Source: Tetradesmus obliquus (taxonomy: Eukaryota > Chlorophyta > Chlorophyceae > Sphaeropleales > Scenedesmaceae). Taken from it: 64,000 bases of DNA. Positions 44,700 through 57,100 of this stretch are shown here, piece by piece. Position 1 is the stretch's first letter. Every line of letters starts with the position of its first letter. The notes below the pieces were generated by a model that saw only the letters and a list, made by a program, of their open reading frames with translations, made no database searches and had not been told where the DNA came from. Position numbers and translations under genes: made by a program. Where the stretch lies: assembly GCA_030272155.1 (NCBI GenBank), contig CP126199.1:3460501-3524500 (forward strand), in the 5' to 3' direction.

Positions 44700-47600
44700 A
44701 TGGAGCTGGGGGTTGCATGGCTGCACTCCCTTGATCCCCTCACAGCAGTGCTCGTGGCGATAGCTGCGATCTTTCTGAGCATCGGCTTGATAATCTTCAG
44801 AGTTGTTAGAGGCTTGCCCAAGCTCACAAAGGTCAGGAGTGACACACCTGCATGTTGCAATTGCTGTTCCTACTGAACTGCCGCATCGCAGAACAGAAGC
44901 TCACTGCATGCTGCTGCCTGCCTGCTTGCACTGCGTGTGACTGCAGGGGACAGTAGCGTTCTTCCACCCACATGCAGACGGTGGAGGAGGCGGCGAGCGT
45001 GTGCTGTGGTGCGGATGTCAGCTGGCGTGATGTGGCGTGATGTGTCAGCAGGCAGGCATGCTTCAGTTCAAAAGTTTTTTTTCTGCCTGGCACAGCAGCG
45101 CAGTTTGCTTGCAACACGGTGTGCTTGCCAACAACAAGGCAAGCTGCAGCAAGCCAGCAAACAGCAGTAGGTAGAGCCACATAGCCCAGATTGAACTTAC
45201 ACAGGCAGCGCATGCAGCAAGCAGCAGGACAGCAGCTGGCAAGGCGCCTAAGCAATGTCGTGCAAGCCAGTTTGTTGACGCCGCTATGCTTCCTTTCCTG
45301 CATGCAGGTGTGCTGTGGATGCGCTGCAGCATGCTGCGCCACACGTGCGCATCCTGATTTATGCGCGGCAGGGAGTGACAGCAGAGCAGCTGGTGCAGGA
45401 TGCAAGCAGCAGGTTCAATGTCAAGCTGAGGAGACCCATCGAGGTGCGTGCTGCGCAGGGCAAGCAGCTGCCTAGCAGGTGCTGCACCAGGCGTGTTTGA
45501 AACAGCAGAACCTTGTCATGCAAGCCATGAGCACCAGCGAGCTCGCTTGCAGCAGCGTGCGCTGCAAAGTCAACTGTGCAGCAAGTTGGAAAGTGAGTAG
45601 AGTGTCTGCTGCCACTAGCTCGTGTAAAGTTGATAGCAGACACCGCCCAAGGCAGCAGAGGTATGCATGCTCTTTGCGGGAATTTGTGTTGCAGGGCTGC
45701 GGCCTGCTTGGCCTCCTGCAAACATTCCTGCAACATTGCAGGGGCAGTTCCTGCAAGCACAGGCTCTCTTCCTCTCACAGCTCGCGAAGCACCTGCACCC
45801 AAACCCTTGCATCACAGGTGCACCTCGTTCGCAAAATAGCAGATGATGATAGACTGCTGCTGCCACTACTCAGCCGGCGGCAATTGCTGCTGCTGTTGAC
45901 TGTGCTGCTGTGTTGCTGCCGTCAGGTGTTGGGCTTGCAGCATGTTGACCTGATAGCGCCGGAAGCATACCCGCGCTTCACTTTGATACGGCAGGCGTGG
46001 GGCTCTCTGCTGCTGGGCTTGGAAGCGCTGCGGCTCATGGTGCCAGAGGTGAGCTGCTGCTACTGCTGTGGCTTGCAGGATTGAGGGCTTCGTGTAGTGT
46101 TGCTGTTGGGTGCTGCGTAGTAGTGTAGTGTTGCACTGGTGCTGCAGGAGTGCCGGGCGATGCTACCACCTGCCTGTTGCTGCTGAAATCACTTGTATGT
46201 TTGTTGCTTCGAGCAGGCACTGTCATGGTCATGACTCATGCATCTGTCACGTTGTTTGAACTTGTCATGTAACATCTTTTGTAACGCAGGTGTACATAGA
46301 CACCACTGGCTGGGCCTTCCCCTACCCCATCGCCAAGCTTGCAGGCAGCAGGGTGGCATGCTACGTGCACTACCCAACAGTCAGCACCAACATGCTGGGC
46401 AGGGTGTGGAGCAGGCAGCCGATGTACAATAATGATGAGGCAGTATCGGGCAGCAGCCTGCGCTCACTGCTCAAGGTGCTGTACTACCAGGCGTTTGCGG
46501 TGGTGTACGGCATGGCGGGGGCATGTGCAGGTGGGTGCAGGTCATTCAGAGCGAGGTCGTCACATGTGGGTCCGGCACCATGTAGAGCGCTATGAAGTAT
46601 GGCAGCAGCCTGCGCTCGCTGCTCAAGGTGCTGTACTACCAGGCGTTTGCTGTGGTGTACGGCATGGCGGGGGCATGTGCAGGTGGGCGGCAGCACAGCT
46701 TGCAGGAAAGCAAAAGTTGTGTTGGCTGATCGTTGTTCAGGGGTGCTGTGAGGCGTTTGCGGTGGTGTATGGCTTGGGGGGTGCATGTGCAGGTGGGTCA
46801 AGCATGTGGTAGCTGCACACTGCTTGCAGGAACAAGGGTGCGCTGCCTGCTGTCAAATGGGTGTTGATGGGTGGCATCGTCCACATATAGCCACCTCTCA
46901 GCTGACTAGACACGTGTGGTAAACAGCAGCAGCTAGCGCAGGCAGCCAGGGGTACTGCATAGGATCTGGAGGCCCAGGGTCTGGCAGCTGCAAGAGCAGC
47001 AACCATGCACCAACATGCTTGAACAACCAACGCCCACATGTGAACACTGCTCACAATTGCCCTCACACTCCCACTGCACACACCCCGTGCTGCGCCTGCT
47101 GCTGCAGATGCTGTCATGGTCAACTCCTCGTGGACCGCGGGCCATGTGCGGCAGCTGTGGTGGAGCTGGGAGGAGCCGCAGCTGGTGTACCCGCCCTGCG
47201 ACACATCAGACCTGCAGAGCCTGCCGCTGGACCGGCGGCTGAAGCACCTGTTCCTGGTCAGCGTGGCGCAGTTCAGGCCGGAGAAGAACCACAGGCTGCA
47301 GCTGGAGGCGTACGCGATGGCGCGGGAGCAAGCAGGTGCGGCGGTGTGTGATATAATCTTAGCAAATTTGGCACGTATCGAGGTGTGTGTGACATCCGAC
47401 GGTAGTACAGGGCCCCCTTGCTTGTGCTGGCTGCAGCTGGAGGCGTACGCGATGGCACGCGAGCAAGCAGGTGCGGCGGTGTGGCTTGGTTGGGGTCTGG
47501 GGTGTTGCTTGTGTTGACTGCAGCTGGAGGCGTATGCGATGGCGCGCGAGCAAGAGGTGCGGCCAACTCGCTTCCCTCCGCAGTCGCACCGCGCGTATGC

Positions 47601-48292
47601 TTGTTAGGTCACATATGTTCCTGCTGGCTGCTTGCTGCCCTGCAGCTGCCAAGGACGCCGATGGGCATAACGACTGCGTCCTCGTCCTTGGTCATACTTG
47701 TCGCCGCTGCAAACCTATATGTACATATAGTATTCTGGTACGCCATACCGCGCTGCCTGCTTCCTGCCTGCAGCTGCCAAGGACGCCAGCTGGCGCAACA
47801 GCGCTGTGCTGGTCTCCTCGCTCAAGATGCTGGGCAGCTGCCGCGGGCCTGATGACGAGGCGCGGCTGGCGCAGCTGCAGCAGTACGCGCAGCAGCTGGG
47901 CATTGGCGATGCCGTGGAGTGGCATGTGAATGTGCCGTATGCGGAGCTGAAGCAGCTGCTGGGTGGAGCTGTTGGGGGGCTGCACACCATGCTGGATGAG
48001 CACTTTGGCATCAGCGTGGTGGAGTACATGGCTGCAGGTGCGGCTTGAAAGTTGCCCAAATCATATCAACATTAGGTTTGTGCAAGCTTGCTGCGAGCTG
48101 CACTGCACGAGCCGCGTCTGTACAGTACGTCGCAGCAGGCGCGGTCGGGGTCCAGTGGTTGCTAAGCTTGCTGGTTGCTGCATCTGCTCTGATGTCAGGT
48201 GGATTTGGGCCTCCACCCCGCTAAACAACGGCACTCCACGCTGCCTTGCGCTGTTGCTGATTGTGAGCAACACATGCAACGCAAAGTGCTTC

Positions 48293-48336
<44 letters not shown>

Positions 48337-48919
48337 CGTCATTCCTATTGCACACAACTCTGGCGGGCCGCGCGCAGACATCGTGGTGGACACAGAAAAT
48401 GACGGCGCCCCGCAACGCACCGGCTACCTCGCGGAGACCAAAGAGGAGTACTGCGCAGCAATCAAAGCGGTGAGGCCTGCTGCTGCTGCTGCTGCTGTTC
48501 TTACTTGCTGCGGATAATGTTGCTTTGGAGCTGACGATTGTGAGAGCGTAGGGACGCTAGGCGCGTCACATTCTGTCGTCGCGAGGTGTGATGCTTGCCT
48601 GCGTGAGGTGTGCATGGCTGACAGCAGACACTGCACCGAGCACATGCAGAGGGCAGATGCGTGCGCTTGGCGGAAGATGTGACTGCACTTTGCACTACAC
48701 TAGACAGATCCAGGGGCTACAGCGCATTTGGTGTGATCAAAAGGGTGTGTGCTTACGTTGCTGCTGCTGCTGTTGCTGCAGGTGCTTGAGATGGACCAGC
48801 GGGACCGCCTGAGGATTGCAGCAGCAGCGCAGCGGCGCGCAGCCACCATGTTCTCAACGGAGCGATTCCACCAGGCATTCATGCAAGCAGTGTCACCGGT
48901 GCTGCCAAAGCAGAGCTAA
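44700..48919 (+). CDS. ALG11: ALG11, GDP-mannose:Man3GlcNAc2-PP-dolichol alpha-1,2-mannosyltransferase
   Basis: Adds the fourth and fifth mannose to the dolichol-linked oligosaccharide on the cytosolic face of the ER (N-glycosylation). Exons 44700-44831, 44947-45008, 45308-45443, 45926-46048, 46290-46530, 47108-47335, 47774-48037, 48336-48469 and 48782-48919 give 485 residues, the usual length. An N-terminal membrane anchor ([19 protein letters not shown]) is followed by the GT4-type GT-B fold: [20 protein letters not shown] with the Gly-rich loop, [59 protein letters not shown], and the donor-site EX7E motif in [15 protein letters not shown] followed by [16 protein letters not shown]. The TGG-TGC codons (WCAV) are rebuilt across junction 2, confirming that splice. 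Introns 5 and 6 hold exon-edge copies. Confidence 0.96.
46600..46792 (+). repeat. Two copies of ALG11 exon 5 end
   Basis: 46600-46682 repeats [20 protein letters not shown] through the donor (TGCAG|GTGGG); 46750-46792 repeats the last 43 bases. The real exon ends at 46530. Confidence 0.92.
47431..47664 (+). repeat. Copies of ALG11 exon 6 end and exon 7 start
   Basis: [13 protein letters not shown] plus donor recurs at 47431-47470 and 47519-47556; the exon 7 start (acceptor plus CTGCCAAGGACGCC) recurs at 47646-47660. Both edges of the same intron are duplicated. Confidence 0.9.
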
Positions 48920-50506
48920 GGCTAGAGTAGTTAGGCTGCTGCTGCTGCTGCTGCTGCTGGTGAGTTTGCAGCAAGTGTGCGCATCGGTGGCATTTCGCAG
49001 CAGCAGGGCGGTGCACAATGTTGCCTTCACACAGGCTGCTGCGGGCGCAGCAGTTTGAGTCATGTCTGCAGTTCGATTTTGATGCTTACCTTTGTTTGTT
49101 ACGTTGTAGGTAGCCTATCATGGCAGTGTCGGGTCTACCCGAAGGCCTGCACTGCAGGCACGGCATGAATTGCTGCCATGTCATGTGTTAGCACGCGCAG
49201 CAAGTATCTGCCGCATCATTTGCTGCGCCTCGCGTGCGCAGCATGCCTGCCGTTGACCAAGCAGTTTGTTTGCTGCAAGTAGGTAGATATGCACTGATGT
49301 CGTGCATGCCGGTCTGTGGCGTTGTCGGAATGCATGCATGGAGCACACAATAGCTGCAGGAACCAAACAGGCTAACTGCACTCGCACATGCCGGTTGTCG
49401 AGGCCTAGTGTGCATGCATTACTTCAGCCTTGACTGACGGGGTGGCCATCTGCCAGCTACTCATGCATGCTCCACACACTGGCCACCAACAACCGAAAAG
49501 GTTCAATCGTACGGAGTGAACCTCCAGCATGGTGGCGGGTTGCTGTCAGCACCACTGGGTTTGTTGTGGTGGGGATTTGGCTGTCTGCCGCCTTGACAGG
49601 ACGTGAGCCGTTGCATGTTGATTGGCAATTGGCAGTAGCAACTGGCTGCGGTGTGCAGGGCAGTCAATTTTGTGTGACAGTGTGTCGGATGCGGCAGCTG
49701 AACACTTGGACAATTTCAAAGTGCAGTGCTTCTTTTTCGTTGCCTAATCTTTGCAGCGAGTGAGCAGCTGGTACTTGCAACAGCTGCCAGATCTTCAAGC
49801 GCACAGCAGCATGAAGGAAATTCTGAAGCAGAGCAGCATGCTGTGCGGTACCATGCGGTGACAAGCCTCCCAACCTGACCTGACTCCAGAGAACGACAGC
49901 ACAGCGCCTGCTAGCTTACAGTTTGCTGATAGTGGGCAAAAAGCAAGTGAATGGTTGAAGCTTCGTAGCCCAGGAGTTCGACGAATGCTTGTGTGAACTC
50001 GCATGCTGTTGTAGCTTGGCGTTTCTGGCTTCGCGATTTGTCACGACGGCCGGCCGCACCTGCTTCAACTGTATTATTTCAGTCAAATCGTTTCTGTACT
50101 CGTTTTCTGTGATGCTACTGCGGCTGTAACTTGTAGGTTTTGGGGTTTGTTTCAGGGACCGACAGCTGCTAACTCATAGTTGAAGTAGCACAGCGGATCA
50201 AGTACATCACAAATAGTCGCTCATCGCATTTCAGTAGTGATCACTGCATCCTCAGCTGTAACGGTGAGGCCCGTGCACCTCTAGCAGTCACCCTCAGGCT
50301 GGCTGGCGCTCCGAACAGCTCTGCGTCTTGCTAGCAGCTACTCAGCTGATCATCAATTATTTGTAATCAGCATTGATGTGGCAACCTGCTGCGCCCTCTG
50401 GGCTGTCCTCGATACATACAGTCTCACAATTGCCTGGTGTCTGCTTCGCCTGCCGATCTCTGCTTACAGGAGCCCACTCTTCTCAGCCAAACAGCAGTTT
50501 ATTACA
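48920..50506. other. Intergenic region
   Basis: About 1.6 kb between ALG11 and the Ala-rich protein gene, less rich in triplet repeats than its surroundings. No gene, RNA or mobile element recognised. Confidence 0.4.
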
Positions 50507-52288
50507 ATGATGAAGGCTGTGGTGTTCGCTTTCTGCCTGCTGCTGGCTGGTGCACACGGTGAGCGCTGCTTGCATCCCGGCCAGCTGCAGCAGCAGTAAC
50601 AGCAACGGTGATATGTGTGAGCATTGCAATTGGCTATAGGTTGCAAGATGACTAGTGCATAGAGCCTGCTCATCCGAGAGCCGAGTGAAACAGCTGGCAG
50701 CTACATTGTGCAGTGGGCAGCTTCATCATCACAAACAGTTGCAGATATTTTTTTGTGTTTGGTCATTGGATGTTTATTGGTTTGACGCATACAATGTTCG
50801 ACGGATGCCGCGTGCGTGGCCGTGATGCGGGCCGTCACGGCAACCCACACAACGGCACCAACGGCACCGCTGCGGAGCCAGTAACCCTGCTCGCTGCAAC
50901 AAAAGTGATATATTTACGACGCCTTCAAGCAAGTGCTTTGAGGGCGCCTTCAATCAAGTGCTCTGCAACTATGGGGCTGTCGCTAACAACGGCATTGCTG
51001 CTGCTGCCTGCTGGTGCTACTGCTGCTGCATTCCCTTTCTGTCTACAGCCCAGACCATTGCTGTCAACAAGGATGCTAGCTCCATCTCCGTCAGCAAGGA
51101 TGGCCAGGTCGTGGCATCTGCCTCCATCACCAAGCCCGCCGCTGCTGCAGCAACCGCTGCTGCTGCAACTGTGTCTGTGCCCACCATTGATGTCAACGCC
51201 GTGATCAAGCAGGCCCAAGACGCCAAGGCAAGCCTGGTCAAGACTGTCACTGACACCGTCAACAGCGCTGCTGCTGCCAAGACCCAGGCTGCCAACGACG
51301 CAATCAAGGCCCTCAACGCCGCTGCTGCTGCCAAGACCGCCGCTGTCAACAGCGCAGTGGCTTCCGTACAGAAGACCATTGATGATGCCGCTGCTGCCAA
51401 GGCTGCTGCTGTCGCATCCGTGCAGAAGACCGTCAGCGATGCAGTTGCCGCCAAGACTGCCGCAGTCAACGGCGCCGCCGCATCTGTGCAGCAGACTGTT
51501 AGCGATGCCATTGCCGCCAAAACTGCCGCAGTTAACAGCGCCGCTGCATCTGTGCAGAAGACCGTCAGCAATGCAGTTGCCGCCAAGACCGCCGCAGTCA
51601 ACAGCGCTGCCGCATCCCTGCAGCAGACTGTCACCGACGCAGTTGCCGCAGTCAACAGCGCCGCTGCCTCTGTGCAGAAGACCATCAGCGATGCAGTTGC
51701 CGCCAAAACCGCTGCAGTGAACAGTGCTGCTGCATCCATCACCGTCTCCAAGCCCACCGCCGTGTCCGTGTCTGTCGATGTGAGTGACCATTTCAGCCAG
51801 CTATGGTTATGAGCTGCAGCCATGGCTGATGCTTCTCACCAGCCCTTGCAACCTGCTTGAGGGCTGCTTGCTTGCAGCCCCGATCAGAAAACCCTTGATT
51901 AGCAGCATGCAAGGACTTGGTGCATAATGCTAGAGTACAGCTTTTCTATCCTGCTGGTCGCCCTCAACCCACCCCAAGCTGCAGGAACTTTGCACTCACC
52001 CTTCTTCCCTGCTGCTGCTGCTGCCATCCAACAACATCTCACTTTCTCCTGCAGGCCCAGCCCATCACTGTTGATGTCAACGCTGCCGTGAAGGCTGTCC
52101 AGGAACAGAAGGCTGCTGTGCAGGCCGCAGTCAGCCAGGCTGTCTCTGCCAAGGTGGATGCAGTGAACGGCGCTGCTGCTGCCGTCACCAAGGCAGTCAA
52201 CGATAAGGTTGCAGCTGTGTCTGCTGCTGGTGCTGGTGCCTCTATCAGCATCAGTGCTGGCAAGGGTGGCCGCAAGATGCTGCTGTAA
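50507..52288 (+). CDS. Secreted Ala-rich 22-residue-repeat protein
   Basis: Exons 50507-50558, 51049-51779 and 52055-52288 encode 338 residues. Exon 1 encodes a signal peptide completed across the junction (MMKAVVFAFCLLLAGAHA|QT). The mature protein is almost only Ala, Val, Ser, Thr, Lys, Asn, Asp and Gln, without Cys. Its centre holds about six tandem 22-residue units of the type AAKTAAVNSAAASVQKTVSN, then AV; two units are shortened to 17-18. The pattern predicts a long amphipathic helix or coiled coil with a smooth Ala face. Both ends carry beta-like ITV/ISVSK stretches (SISVSKDGQV, ITVSKPTAVSVSV, SISISAGKGG). Codon use differs from the neighbours: GCC/GTC/AAG/AAC-rich, as in highly expressed algal genes. 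It may be a wall, mucilage or stress protein; it resembles LEA or Ala-rich surface proteins only in general character. Confidence 0.85.
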
Positions 52289-54167
52289 ACAGCACGCTTG
52301 CAAAGCCAACTCTGTAGCTTTGAGGCGGGTTGTGTGGTGTTGTTATGCCGTGCAAGCGAAGGTGACTACCCTAAGCTTGTGTGCTGCTCTGGCTGCTGAG
52401 ACATGTATGTGTGCAAAGGCTGTTGTGGTTGGAGCAGGCTTGCATGTTGCAGCACGTCCTGCGGGGCACTGTTTGAGGGTTGAGTGGAATGGCTTGCAGC
52501 AAACATGGCATAGGGTTTGTATGAGCTCTGTGCTGTGGTGATGCTTGTCAGTACAGGAATTGACGGACTACATAGACGCTTTAGACACATAAGACACACA
52601 GCTTATGTGTTGGAGCCTGTCAAATTTATTGATTGTATGCTTAGTGTCACGACGTTGATGTCGCAGAACTGCACTGTAGCAACGCCAGTTGGTGCCTGGA
52701 GGTCAAGTGCATCACAGCAACCATGCGAAGTGTCTGTTGTTGGCAGCGGCTTTTCAGCATTGATGCCCTGTGTTACACATGGCTTACAGATGACACACTG
52801 GATCTGCTTCTGCTGCTGGCTGCTGTTGGAAACTGCTGCTGCAGCAGCAGATTGAAGTGTTTTTACATGCCTTTTTTGTATTGGCAAAACAGTTGTCAAT
52901 CAGTGATACCTGTGAAACACTGCTGGTGTTGCAAAATGCCATACCAGGGTGATGACTGTTCCGCAGATCAGCACCGTATCTTGAGTACCAACTGCCAACT
53001 GCTTCACTGTGCCCTCTGGACGTTCCACAGCTTGACCAATTTACATTTGATGTATGTGTTCCTTTGATGGTTGGATTCCTGTGCTGTTGGTGTGGATAGC
53101 CATGGTGACACTGCTGTCCTGATCCTTGGAATGCTAATAACATCCTACACTTGTTATCTGACTGGCTGTTGACTGGCCGTGCTTGCCCTGTGGCAAAGCA
53201 CATGTGGAAAGTCGTTGCTGCCGCAACTTTGATATGTTTGATCAGCACAAGACCTGTTTGTGGTCAGTCATGCTGTGCTCATACAATGCTGCCATGGTCT
53301 GAATCCTGCAAAGGTTTCAGCACTTTGAGCAGCAGTACAGTGATGCAGCACGCAACAACACATGCCACGATATCTGTTGCTGGAATTATGAGCTCATTTT
53401 GTTGGGTGACAGGCATCAGTCATTTGTATGGTTGTTGTTGCGGATGCTGCTGATGCTGCCACTTGAGTGCTATCTAACAGCACTCAGAACAGCAGCACAA
53501 GCAGGCTCATCTGTGTTGTGTCAGCAGCCAAGAGTGCTCAAGTTCAGGTGCTGGCTGCTCACAGTGCAGCCATGGAGTGCTGAACAGGCCAATGTTTTGC
53601 TTAGCTAACTAGAACTGTGTATGTGTATGTAACAACACGGTGTGTCATTTGGTGCCTGCTTTCCCACAGAGTGAGAGAAGCAAGCCAGAATACCTGAAGT
53701 TGCAGCTGCCATGGTGCCTTTGGGGGGGCCCTTCTAGATATGTGAGTGAGCAATACGTTGCATGCAGCTGTTTCAAAAGGTATTGTCATGCCTGCAACTC
53801 TTTATAGAGCGCCCTGGTTTGAAATGGCACGAGAGCCTCTCGTCGGAGCAATGTTTCTTCAACATCATGAAGCTCAGGCACGATGTGTGCCTGTTGCTGT
53901 CATTTTTTCAGCACATAAAGTGGGTGTAACATCAAATTCAGGCAGGAAGCTGCTAGCAGGACAGGGTCCGGACAGCGTCCATGAAAGGTCACATGTGCGC
54001 ACGCGCCGTTTACACTTTTCACGCTTGAGCCTTTGTGGCATGCACAACGCATAAAATGATAGATACCTAGCATTTTGTGTCTATGACTATAAAGTCGTAG
54101 CAGATCACAGCGCTTTTGGATGAGAACGATGCTTCGCGGCACCAGCTGATCGGCTCCCGCCTAAGCA
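52289..54167. other. Intergenic region
   Basis: About 1.9 kb without a recognisable gene between the Ala-rich protein and the sulfatase-like gene. Plus-strand TGTAA motifs occur at about 53624 and 53926; one also overlaps the stop codon at 52284-52288. Confidence 0.4.
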
Positions 54168-57100
54168 ATGAGTGGCATGATGTCGAGCAAGGCCATCGTA
54201 GCTCTGTGCCTATGTTTCATGCTCATGTGCGAATCGCATGCGGCAGAAGGAGATCTCGCTGCCGAGAGCAGCAGCAGCACTAGCAGCAGCAGCAGCACAC
54301 ACGAGCAGCATGGCGCACTTTCCCCGAGTGCAGAGAGCAGCGGCAGCAGCAGCAATCAAGAAGAGCCCTTTCTACCAAACTATGCATACGGCTGCAAAGG
54401 CCCAAGTGAGTGCCGGCAAGTCTCCACTTTGCCGTGCAAGCATGGTGCAGCAATGACATTCGTTTTGCTGTTGACCAGTGTATGCGCTGAGTCTGGTTTG
54501 GTGTGAGCGTTAATGAGCCTCTGAAGAAGCTCACCATCAGCAGCAGTGTGTCGTGCCATAACTGCATGTCCAAGTAACACTGGGCATCTTCTTGCTCACC
54601 AGTCAACCAAAGCCACACTGCAGGCCAACGCGTCAAACAGCAATACACAGAGCTCTGTGTACTGCTGTTACTGCTGTGTACTGCTGTCACTGCTGTGTAC
54701 TGCTGTCACTGCTGTGTACTGCTGTCACTGCAGCCTTGCAGAGCTGGCCTCAGGGCCCGCCCCGGGTGCCGCCACTGTCACCCGGGCAGAAGCCGAACTT
54801 CATAATGATCCTGGTGGATGACATGGGCTATGACGACATCGGGTTACACCACCCCAGGGCGCCTGACGGCGTGCGCTCTGCTGGCGCCCAGACGCCAAAT
54901 ATAGACAAGTGAGACAATATTATATGTTTAAATGAACCATCAGCGCATCAAACTAAGCTAAGAATGCAGGCTCAGACTTCTGAGGGTTGGGTGGTTCTAA
55001 AACAAAGCAACAGCAGCAGCAGCTGCTGCCTGAGCCCTTGTCAATGCAGGTGGGCGGGCGTCAACACACAATGCACACATGACGCCTGCACCTCTGCAGG
55101 GCTGCACAGCACCTGACTGCTGCCAACAGCACTCGACAATGAGCTGCGCTGCATACCTACATTACCCTTACTGCACCAACAATATGTTTTGTTCTGATTA
55201 GTCCTCGGCTGTCTTTTTGGTGTATGCCCCATGGCCATCGTCGCTGCTTTATGCACACAAAGGCTGATCAAGGGCGGCATGAGCTTCCACCGACTTTTGC
55301 ACTGGTGCTGCTGTTCAGCACCATGCTAAAATGCTGGTCTCTGGTTCGATTCGACCCTGTGCATGCGTGTGCCACATGGCCGCCGTTGCTGTTGTGTACA
55401 CACAGGCTGATCAAAAGCGGCATGAGCTTCACCAACTTCTACTCAGCGCCTCTGTGTGCCATGGGCCGGGCAGAGTTTCTCACTGGCCGGTCCTGGACTC
55501 GCACAGGCACGCTGTTCAACGGGTGAGTGGCGTGAACTGCAGCTGGCTGCAGCTGCTGCTGTGGTTGCATGCTATTAGATGAAGTCACGTGCTGTCAGCA
55601 CAGGCACAGTGTTCTACACGTGAGTAATGTGGACAGCAAGCGCAGTTTACAAGTTTGCTGCATCCTGGCGCTGTTGGCACAGGCATGCTGTGCAGGTTTC
55701 TGCACACATCACGCAGCAGCTGTGCCTCGGGCAGGTGCTGAAGTGCTACTGCAGCAGCGCTGCCAGCGCCGTGTGCCGCCAACATGCGACCGCCCATCTT
55801 CGAATTACAATGCTGTACTGCATGGCACTTGTGTTGAAACTGTCTGTCAACGCCTGCAGGTTTGGCTACGATGCTTTCTCCCTGTCAGAGGCCACCATGG
55901 GCGATGTGATGCAGCAGGCCGGCTACATGACCGCACACTACGGCAAATGGTGAGTGACGGCAAATCAGGCGTCAGTGACAACAGCCACCTGCTGCTGCTG
56001 CTGCTGCTGCTGCATTGGAAAACAGCCAGCAAGCAGTACACTGTTGTCCAGTCCCTTATGACAGCATACTACGGCAAGTGGTGAGGCACAACATAGCTCG
56101 CTGTCAGCAGGCTCGCCACACATGCCTGATGGAGCTGCAACAGCCCGCGCATACATACATGTGCAGCTGCCAAATTGCTGCTGCAGCCTGTTGTCGAGTT
56201 ACAGCTGGGTGCCAGCAGAGTCTTCCTAGTACAACAAAGGCATCATTGTAAAATAAGAAGGCAAATTCTCAGCCAACTGCAACCACTGTCTTCTGCTGCT
56301 GCTGCTGCTGCTGCCGTCAGGCACAATGGTGATGCGCTGGGCTACGAGCCGTGGTGGCGCGGCTTCAGCGAGGCGTGGCTGCCCTCCAAGTACATCCCGC
56401 TGGACAACCTGATGCGGTGCGGCACTGTGTCCTGCTTTTACTGTGCGTCATGCTTCAGAGTTAGAGTGTGTCTGCTGTGAGTGCTTTGTGTGGTGTGTGG
56501 TGTGGCTGCCCTCCAAGGTACATCCTCCTGGACAACCTCATGCGGTGCGTGTGTTGGGTATGTGCGGAAAGGGGCGGAGCACAGGTGTAGCAGTGACAGC
56601 TGTTGGTGCTGGTGTGGATGTGGGTGTGGGGCAAAGGACGTGGCTGCCTCCAAGTACAGCCCGCTGGACAACCTGATGCGGTGTGTTACACTGTGTGAGT
56701 GTGTGGGGTGGTCGTGTGATGAGGAGGGGTGTGGCAGTGCACAGCTGTTACTGCTTGCGTGTGTGTGTCCGGCACGCACCAAGTTCATTACTTGCTGACA
56801 CAACCTACGTGCCATGAAGTTTATTCGTGGCATCGCTACACGTGATATTTGCTGCATGCTTACGCACACATGCTGGCACAGGCACAACAAGGGCACATGT
56901 GTGCAGACCAAGGGGCTCATGGAGCAGGTGCTGGCCAACAAGACAACCACTTACCCTTTGTTGTTTGCTTTTTGTTTGCACATGTTGTATTTACATGTTA
57001 CATACGTGTGCAGGCACAACAAGGGCAGCTATGTGCAGACCAAGGGGATCATGGAGCAGGTGCTGGCCAACAAGATGACACCAGCTACTTGATGCCATTC

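Noticed and set aside
50925-51823. Two 270-290-codon minus-strand frames (GG/DGG-rich and AAVLAATAS-rich) opposite the Ala-rich gene
   Set aside because: Shadows of the 66-bp repeat; the plus frame has a signal peptide, proper introns and a stop.
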